64,000 nucleotides of DNA from Actinomycetaceae bacterium (GTDB taxonomy: Bacteria; Actinomycetota; Actinomycetes; Actinomycetales; Actinomycetaceae). The stretch is taken from assembly GCA_030537615.1 (NCBI GenBank), contig JAUNVP010000008.1, positions 49,219 through 113,218 of the forward strand. Reading direction: 5' to 3'. Positions within the stretch are counted from its first letter, which is position 1, and every line of letters begins with the position of its first letter. The notes below the pieces were generated by a model. The model did no database searches, was not told the DNA's origin, and worked only from the letters and a program-made list of their open reading frames with translations. Both the position numbers and the translations under genes were made by a program. This document shows, one piece after another, positions 1 to 8,341 of the stretch.

Positions 1-168
1 GGAAGAAACGAGCACCACCTGTTTTCCCCGCTTCGTCATTCCAGCGACGGCACCGGCAACTTCATCGAGGCGGTTGAGGTTGAGTCGACCGTCTGACTTG
101 GTCAGCGATGATGATCCGATTTTGACAACGACGCGGTGCGCGTCAGCAATCGCCTGTCGATCCTCCAC
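1..168 (-). CDS. proB: Glutamate 5-kinase, N-terminal part (cut by window edge)
   Basis: Only the first 56 codons are inside the window. The reading starts at a GTG (166-168) and contains VVVKIGSSSLT at about residues 13-23, the ATP-binding opening of the amino-acid kinase fold, followed by VVLVSS, the usual next strand. ProB phosphorylates L-glutamate in the cytoplasm as the first step of proline synthesis. An AAGGAG Shine-Dalgarno lies at 175-180 with good spacing, which decides the start. It follows obg by 44 bases on the same strand, the conserved actinobacterial order rplU-rpmA-obg-proB, so it is probably the last gene of that operon. Family assignment rests on the N-terminus and the context. 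Confidence 0.9.
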   Translation of the reverse strand, partial: MEDRQAIADAHRVVVKIGSSSLTKSDGRLNLNRLDEVAGAVAGMTKRGKQVVLVSS

Positions 169-212
169 GAACTACTCCTTGTCTGTTTGACACTAGAGTA
201 CGCGCGGATGGG

Positions 213-1739
213 TTACTCGTTCGGGTCTGTCCACACTCCGCGTTCACGCTCGGTCCACAGTTCCTCGCGCGCGGCGGCTTTGGCATCCATGATTTCGTGG
301 AAGCGCGCTTTCTTTTCTCGCCGGGTCATGCGTCCTGATTCTTCCAACCGCAGGTCGGTCCCACGTGGGCCAAGTAGCTCGGCTCCGGTTTCGAGGGTCG
401 GCTCCCAGTCGAAGATGACGCCTTCGCCCAGTTCCCCAATGACAACGGGAGAACCGGGAATCGCTCCGGCCTCTACCAGTTTGTCTTCTACTCCAGCGCG
501 GGCAAGCCGATCGGCGAGATAACCGACCGCCTCATCATTGGCGAAATCGGTTTGGCGCACCCACCGTTCGGGATTACGCCCGCGCACTTGGAATACGTCC
601 TCCCCCGCATAGGAAACCAGCCGGACCGTGATGTCATCCTCGCGCTTACGGCGACCAACCGGTTGCGGAGTGATGATTTGCGGGCTCGCTTCTGGCTCGG
701 GAAGATTCTCTCGATGCTCGGTCACAATCTGCGCGAGGGCAAAGGATAGTTCCTTCAGCCCCTCGCGGGTGACGGCGGAGACGGAAAACACCGGCCAACC
801 GGTGTTCGCTAGCTCGTCGCGTTGGAGGTCAGCCATGTCCAGACCGTCAGGAACATCGATCTTATTAATCACGATGACGCGGGGGCGCTCCCCCAACGGA
901 ACATAGCCTTCCAGTTCCCCAAGGTCGGAGCGATACTGGGCCAGTTCATCTTCGATGGCTTTGAGGTCGGAGACTGGGTCGCGATCATTTTCAAAGGTCG
1001 CTGAATCGAGGACGTGGACGATGACTGCACACCGCTCAATGTGGCGCAGAAACTCCAGTCCCAGACCCTTACCCTGAGCGGCCCCAGGAATGAGGCCGGG
1101 CACGTCAGCGATCGTGTACCGTGTATCTCCCGCTTGGACGACCCCGAGATTGGGGACGAGCGTCGTGAACGGGTAGTCCGCAATTTTGGGGCGCGCCGAC
1201 GACAAAGCTGCAATCAGTGAGGATTTGCCCGCCGATGGGTAACCAACGAGAGCGACGTCGGCTACGGATTTCAGTTCGAGAACAATGTCGCGTTGTTCTC
1301 CCGGTTCACCGAGCAGAGCGAAGCCCGGAGCCTTGCGTTTCTTCGAAGCGAGTGCCGCATTGCCGAGACCGCCGCGTCCTCCCTGCGCGATAACGAAACG
1401 CTCCCCTACGGTGGTCAGATCGGCCAGGAGCTGGCCGGAAGAATCTTTGACGACGGTACCGATCGGCACAGGCAAAACAATATCTTCGCCGTTCTTCCCC
1501 TCCCGGTTATCTCCCATGCCTGCCGTCCCGTTGTCGGCACTCTGGTGAGGAGAATGGTGGTAGGCCAGCAGTGTCGTTGTCTGTGACGATACTTCGAGAA
1601 CGACGCTTCCCCCGTTGCCACCATTGCCACCGTCAGGGCCTCCCAGGGGTTTGAACTTCTCGCGATGAACTGACACGCACCCATGTCCGCCGTTTCCACC
1701 CGAGGCGTGCAGTGTCACTCGATCAATGAATGAAGACAT
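213..1739 (-). CDS. obg: Obg-family GTPase (ribosome assembly/stress GTPase)
   Basis: A 508-residue protein beginning [10 protein letters not shown]. Residues 1-160 form the glycine-rich Obg domain (GGNGGNGGS and GGRGGLGN stretches). The G domain follows, with the P-loop GYPSAGKSS near 166-174, DVPG as G3 and NKID as G4. A C-terminal OCT domain begins around the DDITVRL segment and ends in an acidic/charged tail of about 60 residues. Obg binds the 50S subunit and couples GTP level to ribosome maturation. The start at 1739 was chosen over an upstream in-frame ATG at 1778 because AAGGAGAGG lies just ahead of it and the protein then starts as the family does. It follows rpmA by 95 bases in a ribosomal-protein operon. 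Confidence 0.97.
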   Translation of the reverse strand: MSSFIDRVTLHASGGNGGHGCVSVHREKFKPLGGPDGGNGGNGGSVVLEVSSQTTTLLAYHHSPHQSADNGTAGMGDNREGKNGEDIVLPVPIGTVVKDSSGQLLADLTTVGERFVIAQGGRGGLGNAALASKKRKAPGFALLGEPGEQRDIVLELKSVADVALVGYPSAGKSSLIAALSSARPKIADYPFTTLVPNLGVVQAGDTRYTIADVPGLIPGAAQGKGLGLEFLRHIERCAVIVHVLDSATFENDRDPVSDLKAIEDELAQYRSDLGELEGYVPLGERPRVIVINKIDVPDGLDMADLQRDELANTGWPVFSVSAVTREGLKELSFALAQIVTEHRENLPEPEASPQIITPQPVGRRKREDDITVRLVSYAGEDVFQVRGRNPERWVRQTDFANDEAVGYLADRLARAGVEDKLVEAGAIPGSPVVIGELGEGVIFDWEPTLETGAELLGPRGTDLRLEESGRMTRREKKARFHEIMDAKAAAREELWTERERGVWTDPNE

Positions 1740-1834
1740 CGGCCTCTCCTTTCCAGCCACCATTGTATGAGGGCGCAAGAAACAGATTGAGGGTGAACGG
1801 ATTCCCCGTCCACCCTCATTCAGCTATGTGTGAT

Positions 1835-2095
1835 TTAGGCGCTTACGGCCTCAATCACGTTGACAACCCGGCGATCGCGCTTGGTGGCGAACTCAACGTC
1901 GCCAGCAACCAGTGCGAACAGCGTGTCATCTTTTCCACGGCCAACGTTTTCACCCGCGTGGTAGCGAGTTCCGCGCTGGCGAACGAGAATCTCTCCGGCC
2001 TTCACGAACTGGCCGCTGAAACGCTTCACGCCAAGGCGCTGCGCGTTTGAATCGCGACCGTTCTTGGAAGAACCAAGTCCCTTCTTGCTTGCCAT
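1835..2095 (-). CDS. rpmA: 50S ribosomal protein L27
   Basis: An 86-residue basic protein that begins [16 protein letters not shown] and continues with the family signature QRLGVKRF and RQRGT.YHAG.NVG. L27 reaches the peptidyl-transferase centre of the 50S subunit. There is no Firmicutes-type cleavable N-terminal extension; the mature-type N-terminus is encoded directly. It sits 42 bases downstream of rplU and ahead of obg, the standard L21-L27-Obg order. Length is normal. Confidence 0.98.
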   Translation of the reverse strand: MASKKGLGSSKNGRDSNAQRLGVKRFSGQFVKAGEILVRQRGTRYHAGENVGRGKDDTLFALVAGDVEFATKRDRRVVNVIEAVSA

Positions 2096-2137
2096 GTCAA
2101 AGCTACTTTCTATCGATTCCGAAACCGTAGGCGGGAT

Positions 2138-2458
2138 CTACTTGATTCCCGTGACCTTGATCTGCGTCAGTGGCTGACGGTGACCTTGGCGCTTACGGTA
2201 GCCAGTCTTGTTCTTGTACTTGATAATCGAAATCTTCGGGCCCTTGGCGGGAGCGACGATCTCGGCAGTCACTTTAACTTTTCCGAGCTCGGACGCATCA
2301 GAGGTGACTTTGTCACCGTCGACCACCATCAAGGGCTGGAGCTCGACTGTATCGCCGGGTTCTCCTGCCAGCTTGTCGACGACGACGACATCTCCGACGG
2401 ACACTTTTTCCTGTCGGCCGCCGGCCTTGACGATCGCGTAGACCACGTTGCTGCTCAT
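2138..2458 (-). CDS. rplU: 50S ribosomal protein L21
   Basis: A 106-residue protein starting [14 protein letters not shown] and ending with the L21 signature around [12 protein letters not shown]21 binds 23S rRNA in the 50S subunit. It is the first gene of a minus-strand operon with rpmA, obg and proB. A convincing housekeeping promoter lies 53-81 bases upstream, so the operon is probably transcribed independently of rne, which ends about 246 bases upstream. Confidence 0.98.
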   Translation of the reverse strand: MSSNVVYAIVKAGGRQEKVSVGDVVVVDKLAGEPGDTVELQPLMVVDGDKVTSDASELGKVKVTAEIVAPAKGPKISIIKYKNKTGYRKRQGHRQPLTQIKVTGIK

Positions 2459-2510
2459 CTCTTGTCGATTACGAATTTGAAGTGGCGCATCAGTAATGCA
2501 CCGACGCTCT

Positions 2511-2539
2511 AGAATACGCTAAGACCCGCGTCCGATCAA
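2511..2539 (-). promoter_or_regulatory. Sigma-70-type promoter of rplU-rpmA-obg-proB
   Basis: On the minus strand TTGATC (2534-2539) is separated by exactly 17 bases from TATTCT (2511-2516), a near-consensus -35/-10 pair placed to give a leader of about 45 bases ahead of rplU. The rest of the rne-rplU gap (2517-2704) shows no gene that I can recognise. The hexamers are seen directly; transcription from them is inferred. Confidence 0.7.
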
Positions 2540-2704
2540 ACTATCGGGGCCGATTCTGAGGGCGAATCCGTGTGGTTTTCACCACCGCCTACCGTCGCGT
2601 TCATAACGCATACCCATCATACCGTTCTTGATGCGCCGATCAATCAGTACGAACGCACGTGGGTGAAGGCTCGAACAACACCCGGACCAATCCTCAGAAA
2701 CGAA

Positions 2705-5050
2705 CTAGTTTGAATCCTCGTTCTCGCCGTCACTGGCTTCCCCAGTGGCCGTGGGTGAAGAAACAACGACGCGGCGGCTCTTTTTCTTCGCCGGACGATC
2801 ACTCGGGTCAGGAAGTTTGATGTCGTCGACGCTCATAGCTGCCGGGCGGGCAATAGACACTGTTTCCGGTTTATCACCGTTTTCAACCTGCGGCACAGAC
2901 TGCGGCTCCCCCGCCTCCATTACGACGGAGCGTCGACCAGAGCGAGCTTTCTTCTTTGGTTCTACTACAGGATCGGGTAAGGCAATCGGCTCCGTATCGG
3001 TATCGTGAGACTTCGCCGTAGTTGCCGACTTCTTCCCCGTGCCCTTGCGAGCAGAAGCCTTATTCGTGCGCTTGTGCTTCGTCGACTTGTCATCGCTGGA
3101 CGGCGGCTCGGATTCATTGTCCTGGTGCGCTGAGGCCGTCGCCTTAGCGATAGCGGATAGCGCAGTGCGCACCTCTTCCTTTTGCGGATCCGGAGCTTTC
3201 TTCTGCTTGCGCTGATTCTTCTTCGTCTCTTTTGCTGACGATCGTCCGTGCTGGTCCTTTTCAACTGGATCGGTGTGAACGATAAACCCGCGCCCATCGC
3301 AACACTCACAGGGAGTCGAAAACGCCTCGACCAGACCTTCTCCAACACGTTTGCGCGTCATTTGGACGAGTCCGAGGGCGGTAATTTCGGTCACTTGGTG
3401 ACGAGTGCGATCGCGACCGAGACATTCCACTAGTCGGCGGAGTACGAGGTCACGGTTCGATTCGAGCACCATGTCGACAAAGTCAATGACAACAATGCCG
3501 CCGATATCGCGCAAACGAAGCTGGCGAACAATTTCTTCGGCGGCTTCCAGATTGTTGCGGGTGACCGTTTCTTCCAGGGTTCCACCCGATCCAATGAACT
3601 TGCCCGTATTGACATCCACAACAGTCATCGCTTCGGTACGGTCAATGACGAGCGAACCGCCCGAAGGTAACCACACCTTGCGATCCATGCCCTTCATCAG
3701 TTGCTCATCAATGCGGTGGGCGGCAAATACGTCCTCTTTTTTTGTCCAGTGAACGAGTCGATCTTTGAGGTCGGGAGACAGCTTCGTGACGTATTCGCTG
3801 ATTGTTTTCCACGTGGCTTTGCCTTGCACTGTCAGCGATTGGAAGTCCTCCGTAAAGACATCGCGCACGACGCGAACGGCAAGTTCGGGTTCAGAGCGCA
3901 ATAGCGTCGGCGACTTCGACGCTTTCTTACGCTTCTTTTCGATTTCCTTCCACTGTTCTTGCAGACGTTCTACATCGTCTCGCAACTGTTTTTCAGTCGC
4001 ACCCTCAGCTGCTGTGCGAACTATGACACCGGAGTCTTTCGGGACAATCTTCGACAACAGTTTCTTTAGTCGAGCGCGTTCCTTTTCAGGGAGCTTGCGA
4101 GAGATACCGGTCATCGATCCCGACGGGACGAGGACAAGAAAACGCCCGGCGAGCGTGATCTGCGATGTCAGACGTGCGCCCTTGTGTCCGATGGGATCTT
4201 TCGTAACCTGTACCAGCACTTGATCGCCGGATTTGAGTGCCTGCTCAATTCGACGCGGACGGCCACCGAGGCCCACCGCATCCCAGTTAACTTCACCGGC
4301 ATAGAGCACCGCGTTGCGCCCCTTGCCGAGGTCGATAAATGCGGCCTCCATCGAAGGTAGGACGTTCTGAACGCGACCGTAATAGATGTTCCCAACGACC
4401 GTTTGTTGGGTATGGCGAGCCACATAGTGCTCGACGAGCAAACCGTCCTCGAGAACCGCAATCTGGTTGAGTCCTTCTTTTTCCCGAACGATCATCTCGC
4501 GCTTAACTGATTCGCGGCGCGCAAGAAACTCTGACTCGGTAACAACCGTGCGGCGCCGATTATCTCGCCTGCCCTCTTTGCGGCGCTGACGTTTGGCCTC
4601 GAGCCTCGTCGATCCCTTAACACCTGCCACTTCGTCCGTTTGAATCTCGTCGTCACCGTTGGAACGAGGCCTGCGGCGACGGCGACGACGCACCGAGGAA
4701 GACGCACTTTCCTCGTCGTCAGAAACATCGCTGTCGGCCTCGTCGTGAGCGTCAGACTCTTTGTCGGCGCTCGACTTGCGGCGACTGCGGCGAGGAGTTT
4801 CCTCAACGACATCCTCCTCAGCCTCATGCTCAGCCTCAGACGATTCGCGAGGCAGGGCACGCACCGGCTCAGCTCGTTCAATCTGCGGGGGCTGGAACAG
4901 GAGTGTGGCGGCAGGCGCGACTTTTTCTACGGCACCACGTGAAGTTTCGACATTATCGTCGTCGGCAGCTGAAAACACCGGGGGCACGAAAGGGCTTCCG
5001 GAAGGAACTACTCCACTTGTTGGGGAGTCAGTATTTGATTCTGTTGACAC
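2705..5050 (-). CDS. rne: Ribonuclease E/G family endoribonuclease
   Basis: A 781-residue endoribonuclease. Residues 1-190 are low-complexity and alternately acidic and arginine-rich (RRRRRRRPRS). The S1 RNA-binding segment follows (GNIYYGRVQNVLPSMEAAF), then the DNase I-like catalytic core with the metal-binding aspartates at D479 (VVDVNTGK) and D523 (VVIDFVDM). The 44-residue spacing matches E. coli D303/D346. A CECC zinc-link comes next, then a charged, disordered C-terminal tail with several RRSVV-like patches. It processes rRNA and initiates mRNA decay, acting as a scaffold. Start: GTG at 5050 with GGAGAAA just upstream; an ATG 72 codons earlier has no support. It lies ahead of rplU as in other actinobacteria. 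Confidence 0.95.
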   Translation of the reverse strand: MSTESNTDSPTSGVVPSGSPFVPPVFSAADDDNVETSRGAVEKVAPAATLLFQPPQIERAEPVRALPRESSEAEHEAEEDVVEETPRRSRRKSSADKESDAHDEADSDVSDDEESASSSVRRRRRRRPRSNGDDEIQTDEVAGVKGSTRLEAKRQRRKEGRRDNRRRTVVTESEFLARRESVKREMIVREKEGLNQIAVLEDGLLVEHYVARHTQQTVVGNIYYGRVQNVLPSMEAAFIDLGKGRNAVLYAGEVNWDAVGLGGRPRRIEQALKSGDQVLVQVTKDPIGHKGARLTSQITLAGRFLVLVPSGSMTGISRKLPEKERARLKKLLSKIVPKDSGVIVRTAAEGATEKQLRDDVERLQEQWKEIEKKRKKASKSPTLLRSEPELAVRVVRDVFTEDFQSLTVQGKATWKTISEYVTKLSPDLKDRLVHWTKKEDVFAAHRIDEQLMKGMDRKVWLPSGGSLVIDRTEAMTVVDVNTGKFIGSGGTLEETVTRNNLEAAEEIVRQLRLRDIGGIVVIDFVDMVLESNRDLVLRRLVECLGRDRTRHQVTEITALGLVQMTRKRVGEGLVEAFSTPCECCDGRGFIVHTDPVEKDQHGRSSAKETKKNQRKQKKAPDPQKEEVRTALSAIAKATASAHQDNESEPPSSDDKSTKHKRTNKASARKGTGKKSATTAKSHDTDTEPIALPDPVVEPKKKARSGRRSVVMEAGEPQSVPQVENGDKPETVSIARPAAMSVDDIKLPDPSDRPAKKKSRRVVVSSPTATGEASDGENEDSN

Positions 5051-5223
5051 TAGCTTTCTCCATATATAGGGATGTCCTCGTGTCCGGACAGTTCCCGCAC
5101 CGTCCTTTTTCAGACGGAAACCTGTGCGACACCAGTGCGGGGATATCTCCGACCGGCTGGCCGGGCCACATTCTGGTGCGTCGCCACGCTCACCGAACAC
5201 ACGCTGGTGGAAGCGGGCCACAA

Positions 5224-5245
5224 CTTTCGGGACACGCCGAAAGTC
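5224..5245. promoter_or_regulatory. Perfect 8-base dyad in the rne/cydA intergenic region
   Basis: ACTTTCGG (5224-5231) and CCGAAAGT (5238-5245) form a perfect inverted repeat with a 6-base spacer, in the 516-base gap between the divergent rne and cydA genes. The geometry suits a dimeric regulator, or a hairpin in a long rne leader. It lies 174 bases upstream of the rne start and about 320 upstream of cydA. Apart from this and the cydA-proximal dyads, the gap holds no gene I can support; around 5396-5420 it is A/T-rich (T-run and A-run). Confidence 0.5.
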
Positions 5246-5459
5246 CATCTCGTCGAAGTATCTCACACCCCGAACTCATGCACACAGTTGAAGAGACCAA
5301 GGGCATGCGCAGGTGATTAAAAGCACCTTTCCGGAATATGTTCACAAAACGCTTGCTTAAATGACTCGCACCGTTATCGAATCGTGACCTTCGGGTTTTT
5401 TCAAAAAGCTCGAAATACCGCCAATTACTGCGCTTCCTGCGACACGCTCACACACTTTC

Positions 5460-5474
5460 GTGACAGAACGTCAC
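5460..5474 (+). promoter_or_regulatory. CRP/FNR-like dyad upstream of cydA
   Basis: GTGAC-AGAAC-GTCAC is a perfect 5-base inverted repeat with a 5-base spacer. GTGA...TCAC half-sites are typical of CRP/FNR-family regulators, although their usual total is one base shorter. A candidate -10, TATCCT, lies at 5495-5500. With a start near 5507 the dyad centre would sit about 40 bases upstream, the position of a class II activator site. Sequence symmetry is seen; the regulator is inferred. Confidence 0.45.
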
Positions 5475-5480
5475 ATTTCT

Positions 5481-5494
5481 GGGACCTATGGCCC
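5481..5494 (+). promoter_or_regulatory. DevR/DosR-box-like dyad at the cydA promoter
   Basis: GGGACCTATGGCCC resembles the mycobacterial DevR box (GGGACTTTnGTCCC), with three mismatches outside the conserved GGGAC, the central G and CCC. It lies between the CRP-like dyad and the cydA start, in the same locus as genes for a DevS-like kinase and a NarL-type regulator. A further overlapping inverted repeat, CTACT-CACC-AGTAG (5514-5527), lies downstream. Assignment is by consensus comparison only. Confidence 0.4.
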
Positions 5495-5566
5495 TATCCT
5501 GGTATGTGACTGGCTACTCACCAGTAGTTATGCGAAACCACCTATCAACTAGGAAAGGCGGACACT

Positions 5567-7102
5567 ATGACCGTCCTCCCAGTAGCACTCGACGGAGTGT
5601 TCTTGGCGCGGTGGCAGTTCGGTATTACGACCGTCTACCACTTTATCCAGGTACCACTGACCATCGGGCTGGGACTTTTGGTCGCAATCATGCAGACCAA
5701 ATGGCACCGCTCAGGCAGTGAAGTCTGGCTAAACGCGACACGATTCTTTGGGAAACTGTTCCTCATTAACTTTGCCCTCGGTGTTGCAACCGGTATCGTC
5801 CAGGAGTTCCAGTTCGGCATGAACTGGTCTGAGTACTCCCGTTTTGTCGGCGATATCTTCGGCGCACCACTAGCCGTAGAGGCGCTCCTAGCCTTCTTCC
5901 TTGAATCAACATTCCTCGGAGTGTGGATCTTTGGTTGGGGCAGAGTATCCAAACGTATCCACCTGACCGCAATCTGGCTTGCGGCCGTGGGCTCCGCTAT
6001 CTCGGCCATCTGGATTATTGGTGCTAACTCGTGGATGCAGCACCCCGTAGGCTCGTTCTACAATCCCGAAACCGGTCGAGCTGAGCTCGACGGGGTGGGC
6101 GGCTTTATTGAAGTAATCACCAACCCCGTATTGTTCCTCGGTTTCTCCCACGTGTTCTTCACCTCGGTTTTCACCGCCGGCACCTTCGTCGCAGGTATCG
6201 CCCTGTGGTGGGTCACTCGCGCCGCCAACGCTGGCGCTGACGGTGAACGTGAAGCGCAAACCATCTGGAAGCCCATCGCTAAGTTCGGCGCCATTGTGTT
6301 AATCATTGGCGGTCTTGGCACGGCGACAACCGGCCACTTCCAGGGCGTCGAAATGATCGAGAAGCAGCCGATGAAGATGGCTGTTGCCGAAGGCATCTGC
6401 GTCGACACTGAAGGTGCAGCCTTCACAGTCGCCGGCTTCGGCGAATGTCCACTCGACGATTCGGGCGATATGACTCGTTTTATCACCGTTCCCGGCCTCG
6501 CTTCCTTCCTGTCCCACAACTCCTTCACCGCCGAGGTGCAGGGCGTGCGCGACATTCAGAAGCGAATGGTCGACATGCTCAATCAGAATGAGTCATTCAC
6601 CTCCCGTTACGGCGATGCCAGCCAATATGACTTCCGACCCCCATCGATGCCGACCTTCTGGTCATTCCGCATCATGGTGACACTCGGAATGCTGTCTATG
6701 GTCACTGGTCTCGTTATTCTCGTATTCCTGCGCGGTGATCGACTCATCCGGAGCAATCTGGTTGGGAAGTTGTCACTGTGGTCTATTCCGTTCCCGTTCA
6801 TCGGCGCTTCTGCCGGTTGGATCTTTACGGAAATGGGACGACAGCCGTGGGTTGTCTACCCGAACCTCGCAGCCGCGCTTAACCAGGATCCAGTCGGCGG
6901 AGTTCTCCAGCTCACCGAATTTGCCGCCTCTGGTGCAGTACCAGGCGCATCAGTCCTGACATCTCTCGTGCTATTCACAGTCCTCTACGGCGGACTCGGC
7001 GTCATTTGGTTCCTCCTCATGCGTCGCTTCGCCCTCGAGGGAATGCACTTCCCGAGTCACGATGAGTCGGATCACGATTCATCGCTAAGCTTCTCGTACT
7101 GA
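5567..7102 (+). CDS. cydA: Cytochrome bd quinol oxidase subunit I
   Basis: A 511-residue membrane protein with about nine hydrophobic helices. It has LARWQFGITTVYHF with the heme-ligand histidine H25 (E. coli H19), FFLESTFLG with the conserved glutamate of the proton channel, and GRQPW at residues 424-428. CydA carries hemes b558, b595 and d, and oxidises quinol while reducing O2 at high affinity without pumping protons. The Q-loop is of ordinary short type for actinobacteria. ATG at 5567 is preceded by AGGAAAGGCGG. It is first in cydA-cydB-cydD-cydC, and the upstream region holds candidate CRP/FNR-like and DevR-like sites, so oxygen or redox control is likely. Confidence 0.97.
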   Translation: MTVLPVALDGVFLARWQFGITTVYHFIQVPLTIGLGLLVAIMQTKWHRSGSEVWLNATRFFGKLFLINFALGVATGIVQEFQFGMNWSEYSRFVGDIFGAPLAVEALLAFFLESTFLGVWIFGWGRVSKRIHLTAIWLAAVGSAISAIWIIGANSWMQHPVGSFYNPETGRAELDGVGGFIEVITNPVLFLGFSHVFFTSVFTAGTFVAGIALWWVTRAANAGADGEREAQTIWKPIAKFGAIVLIIGGLGTATTGHFQGVEMIEKQPMKMAVAEGICVDTEGAAFTVAGFGECPLDDSGDMTRFITVPGLASFLSHNSFTAEVQGVRDIQKRMVDMLNQNESFTSRYGDASQYDFRPPSMPTFWSFRIMVTLGMLSMVTGLVILVFLRGDRLIRSNLVGKLSLWSIPFPFIGASAGWIFTEMGRQPWVVYPNLAAALNQDPVGGVLQLTEFAASGAVPGASVLTSLVLFTVLYGGLGVIWFLLMRRFALEGMHFPSHDESDHDSSLSFSY

Positions 7103-7121
7103 GGAAGGATTGATATTGATC

Positions 7122-8243
7122 ATGGACTGGCTTAGCATCCTCTGGTTTATCCTCATTGCGGTTTTGTGGACCGGATACCTCATTCTTGAAGGCTTCGACC
7201 TCGGAGTCGGTGCACTCCTGCCCTTTGTCGCTAAGAACGACGAAGAACGTACCCAAACAGTGAAGACCATTGGTCCACACTGGGACGGTAACGAGGTGTG
7301 GCTACTGACTGCTGGCGGCGCTACTTTCGCAGCATTCCCCGAATGGTACGCAACCATGTTCTCGGGCATGTACCTTGCCTTATTCCTCGTTCTCGTTCTG
7401 CTCATCCTGCGGATCGCAGCGATCGAATGGCGCAAGACGAAAGACAGCGTCAAATGGCGTCAAACCTGGGACACAATCCACACCGTCGTTGGTTTCGGTG
7501 TGCCGATTCTCCTCGGAGTAGCGTTCGCTAACCTCGTGCAGGGCATGCACATTGAGGTTGTCGATCCTCTGACGAACGAGCCGGTTGCCGGCCCGATTAC
7601 TCAGGAAGTCTTGGCGAACAACGTTCACAACATCACCGGCGGCTTCTTCTCGCTCCTCACCGTGTTCACTATTCTTGGCGGACTTGTCGTACTGGCGCTG
7701 ACCCTTTCTCAAGGCGCCCAGTTCCTCTCCCTCAAGACCACGGGCCCGGTTCACGAGCGCGCCGAGAAGCTGTCGTCACAACTGTCGATCCTCGCCGCAG
7801 GTCTGACCGCGGTGTGGGCCATCTGGGCGGTCATTGCCTACGCTAACAGCGTCTGGGCTTGGCTCCCGCTGGTCGTGGCTGCACTTGCACTCATTGGCTC
7901 GGCAGCGACAACGCAGAAGGCTGTGAACAACTCTGTTCTCTCGTTCATCCTGTCATCGGTGGGAATTGCCGCAGCAGTGGCCTTCATCTTCACCGCTATG
8001 GCACCCAACGTCATGGCCTCGTACCTCGATGACTCGTTCTCCCTGACGATTGCGCAAGCATCGTCCACCCACTCGACCCTCGTCGTGATGACTATCGTTG
8101 CGGTTGTTTTCGTCCCGATCGTCCTCGCGTACACCGCGTGGTCGTACTGGGTATTCCGGGCACGTGTCACTCCGGGTGATGTTCCTGACAACATGGGACT
8201 ACCTGAACAAGTCCGTGCGGGAGCAAACTTCCTCCGCGGCTAA
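7122..8243 (+). CDS. cydB: Cytochrome bd quinol oxidase subunit II
   Basis: A 373-residue integral membrane protein starting MDWLSILWFILIAVLWTGY, followed by LEGFDLGVG, the hallmark of CydB. It pairs with CydA to form the bd oxidase. GAGGAAGG lies at 7101-7108. TTG codons at 7110 and 7116 are also in frame, and TTG-7116 has better Shine-Dalgarno spacing than the ATG at 7122. The ATG gives the usual family N-terminus, so the start could be off by two codons. It follows cydA closely. A strong hairpin after the stop separates it from cydD. Confidence 0.95.
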   Translation: MDWLSILWFILIAVLWTGYLILEGFDLGVGALLPFVAKNDEERTQTVKTIGPHWDGNEVWLLTAGGATFAAFPEWYATMFSGMYLALFLVLVLLILRIAAIEWRKTKDSVKWRQTWDTIHTVVGFGVPILLGVAFANLVQGMHIEVVDPLTNEPVAGPITQEVLANNVHNITGGFFSLLTVFTILGGLVVLALTLSQGAQFLSLKTTGPVHERAEKLSSQLSILAAGLTAVWAIWAVIAYANSVWAWLPLVVAALALIGSAATTQKAVNNSVLSFILSSVGIAAAVAFIFTAMAPNVMASYLDDSFSLTIAQASSTHSTLVVMTIVAVVFVPIVLAYTAWSYWVFRARVTPGDVPDNMGLPEQVRAGANFLRG

Positions 8244-8262
8244 ATCGAGAAACCTTCTCACA

Positions 8263-8292
8263 CTGCGGGGCCGGCACTAGCCGGCCCCGCAG
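8263..8292 (+). terminator. GC-rich 12-base-pair hairpin between cydB and cydD
   Basis: CTGCGGGGCCGG (8263-8274) and CCGGCCCCGCAG (8281-8292) form a perfect stem around a 6-base loop. No T-run follows, so it may be an intrinsic terminator of the actinobacterial type, a partial terminator setting cydAB above cydDC, or a 3'-end stabiliser of the cydAB message. A TATGAT hexamer immediately downstream (8296-8301) could be a -10 of a separate cydDC promoter. Confidence 0.6.
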
Positions 8293-8341
8293 TCCTATGA
8301 TGAGATAACGACAGAACTATTCGACCACCGAGACGACTAAC

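Noticed and set aside
5326..5350. Half of a Rex-type site (TTCACAA) in the rne/cydA gap
   Set aside because: Only the right half, TTCACAA, is present; the required TTGTGA half is missing on the left, so the palindrome is not formed.
5396..5430. T-run/A-run stretch (TTTTTT-CAAAAA) as terminator of rne or a divergent unit
   Set aside because: It lies upstream of both genes, with no GC stem; it is more likely a curved or A/T-rich promoter element.
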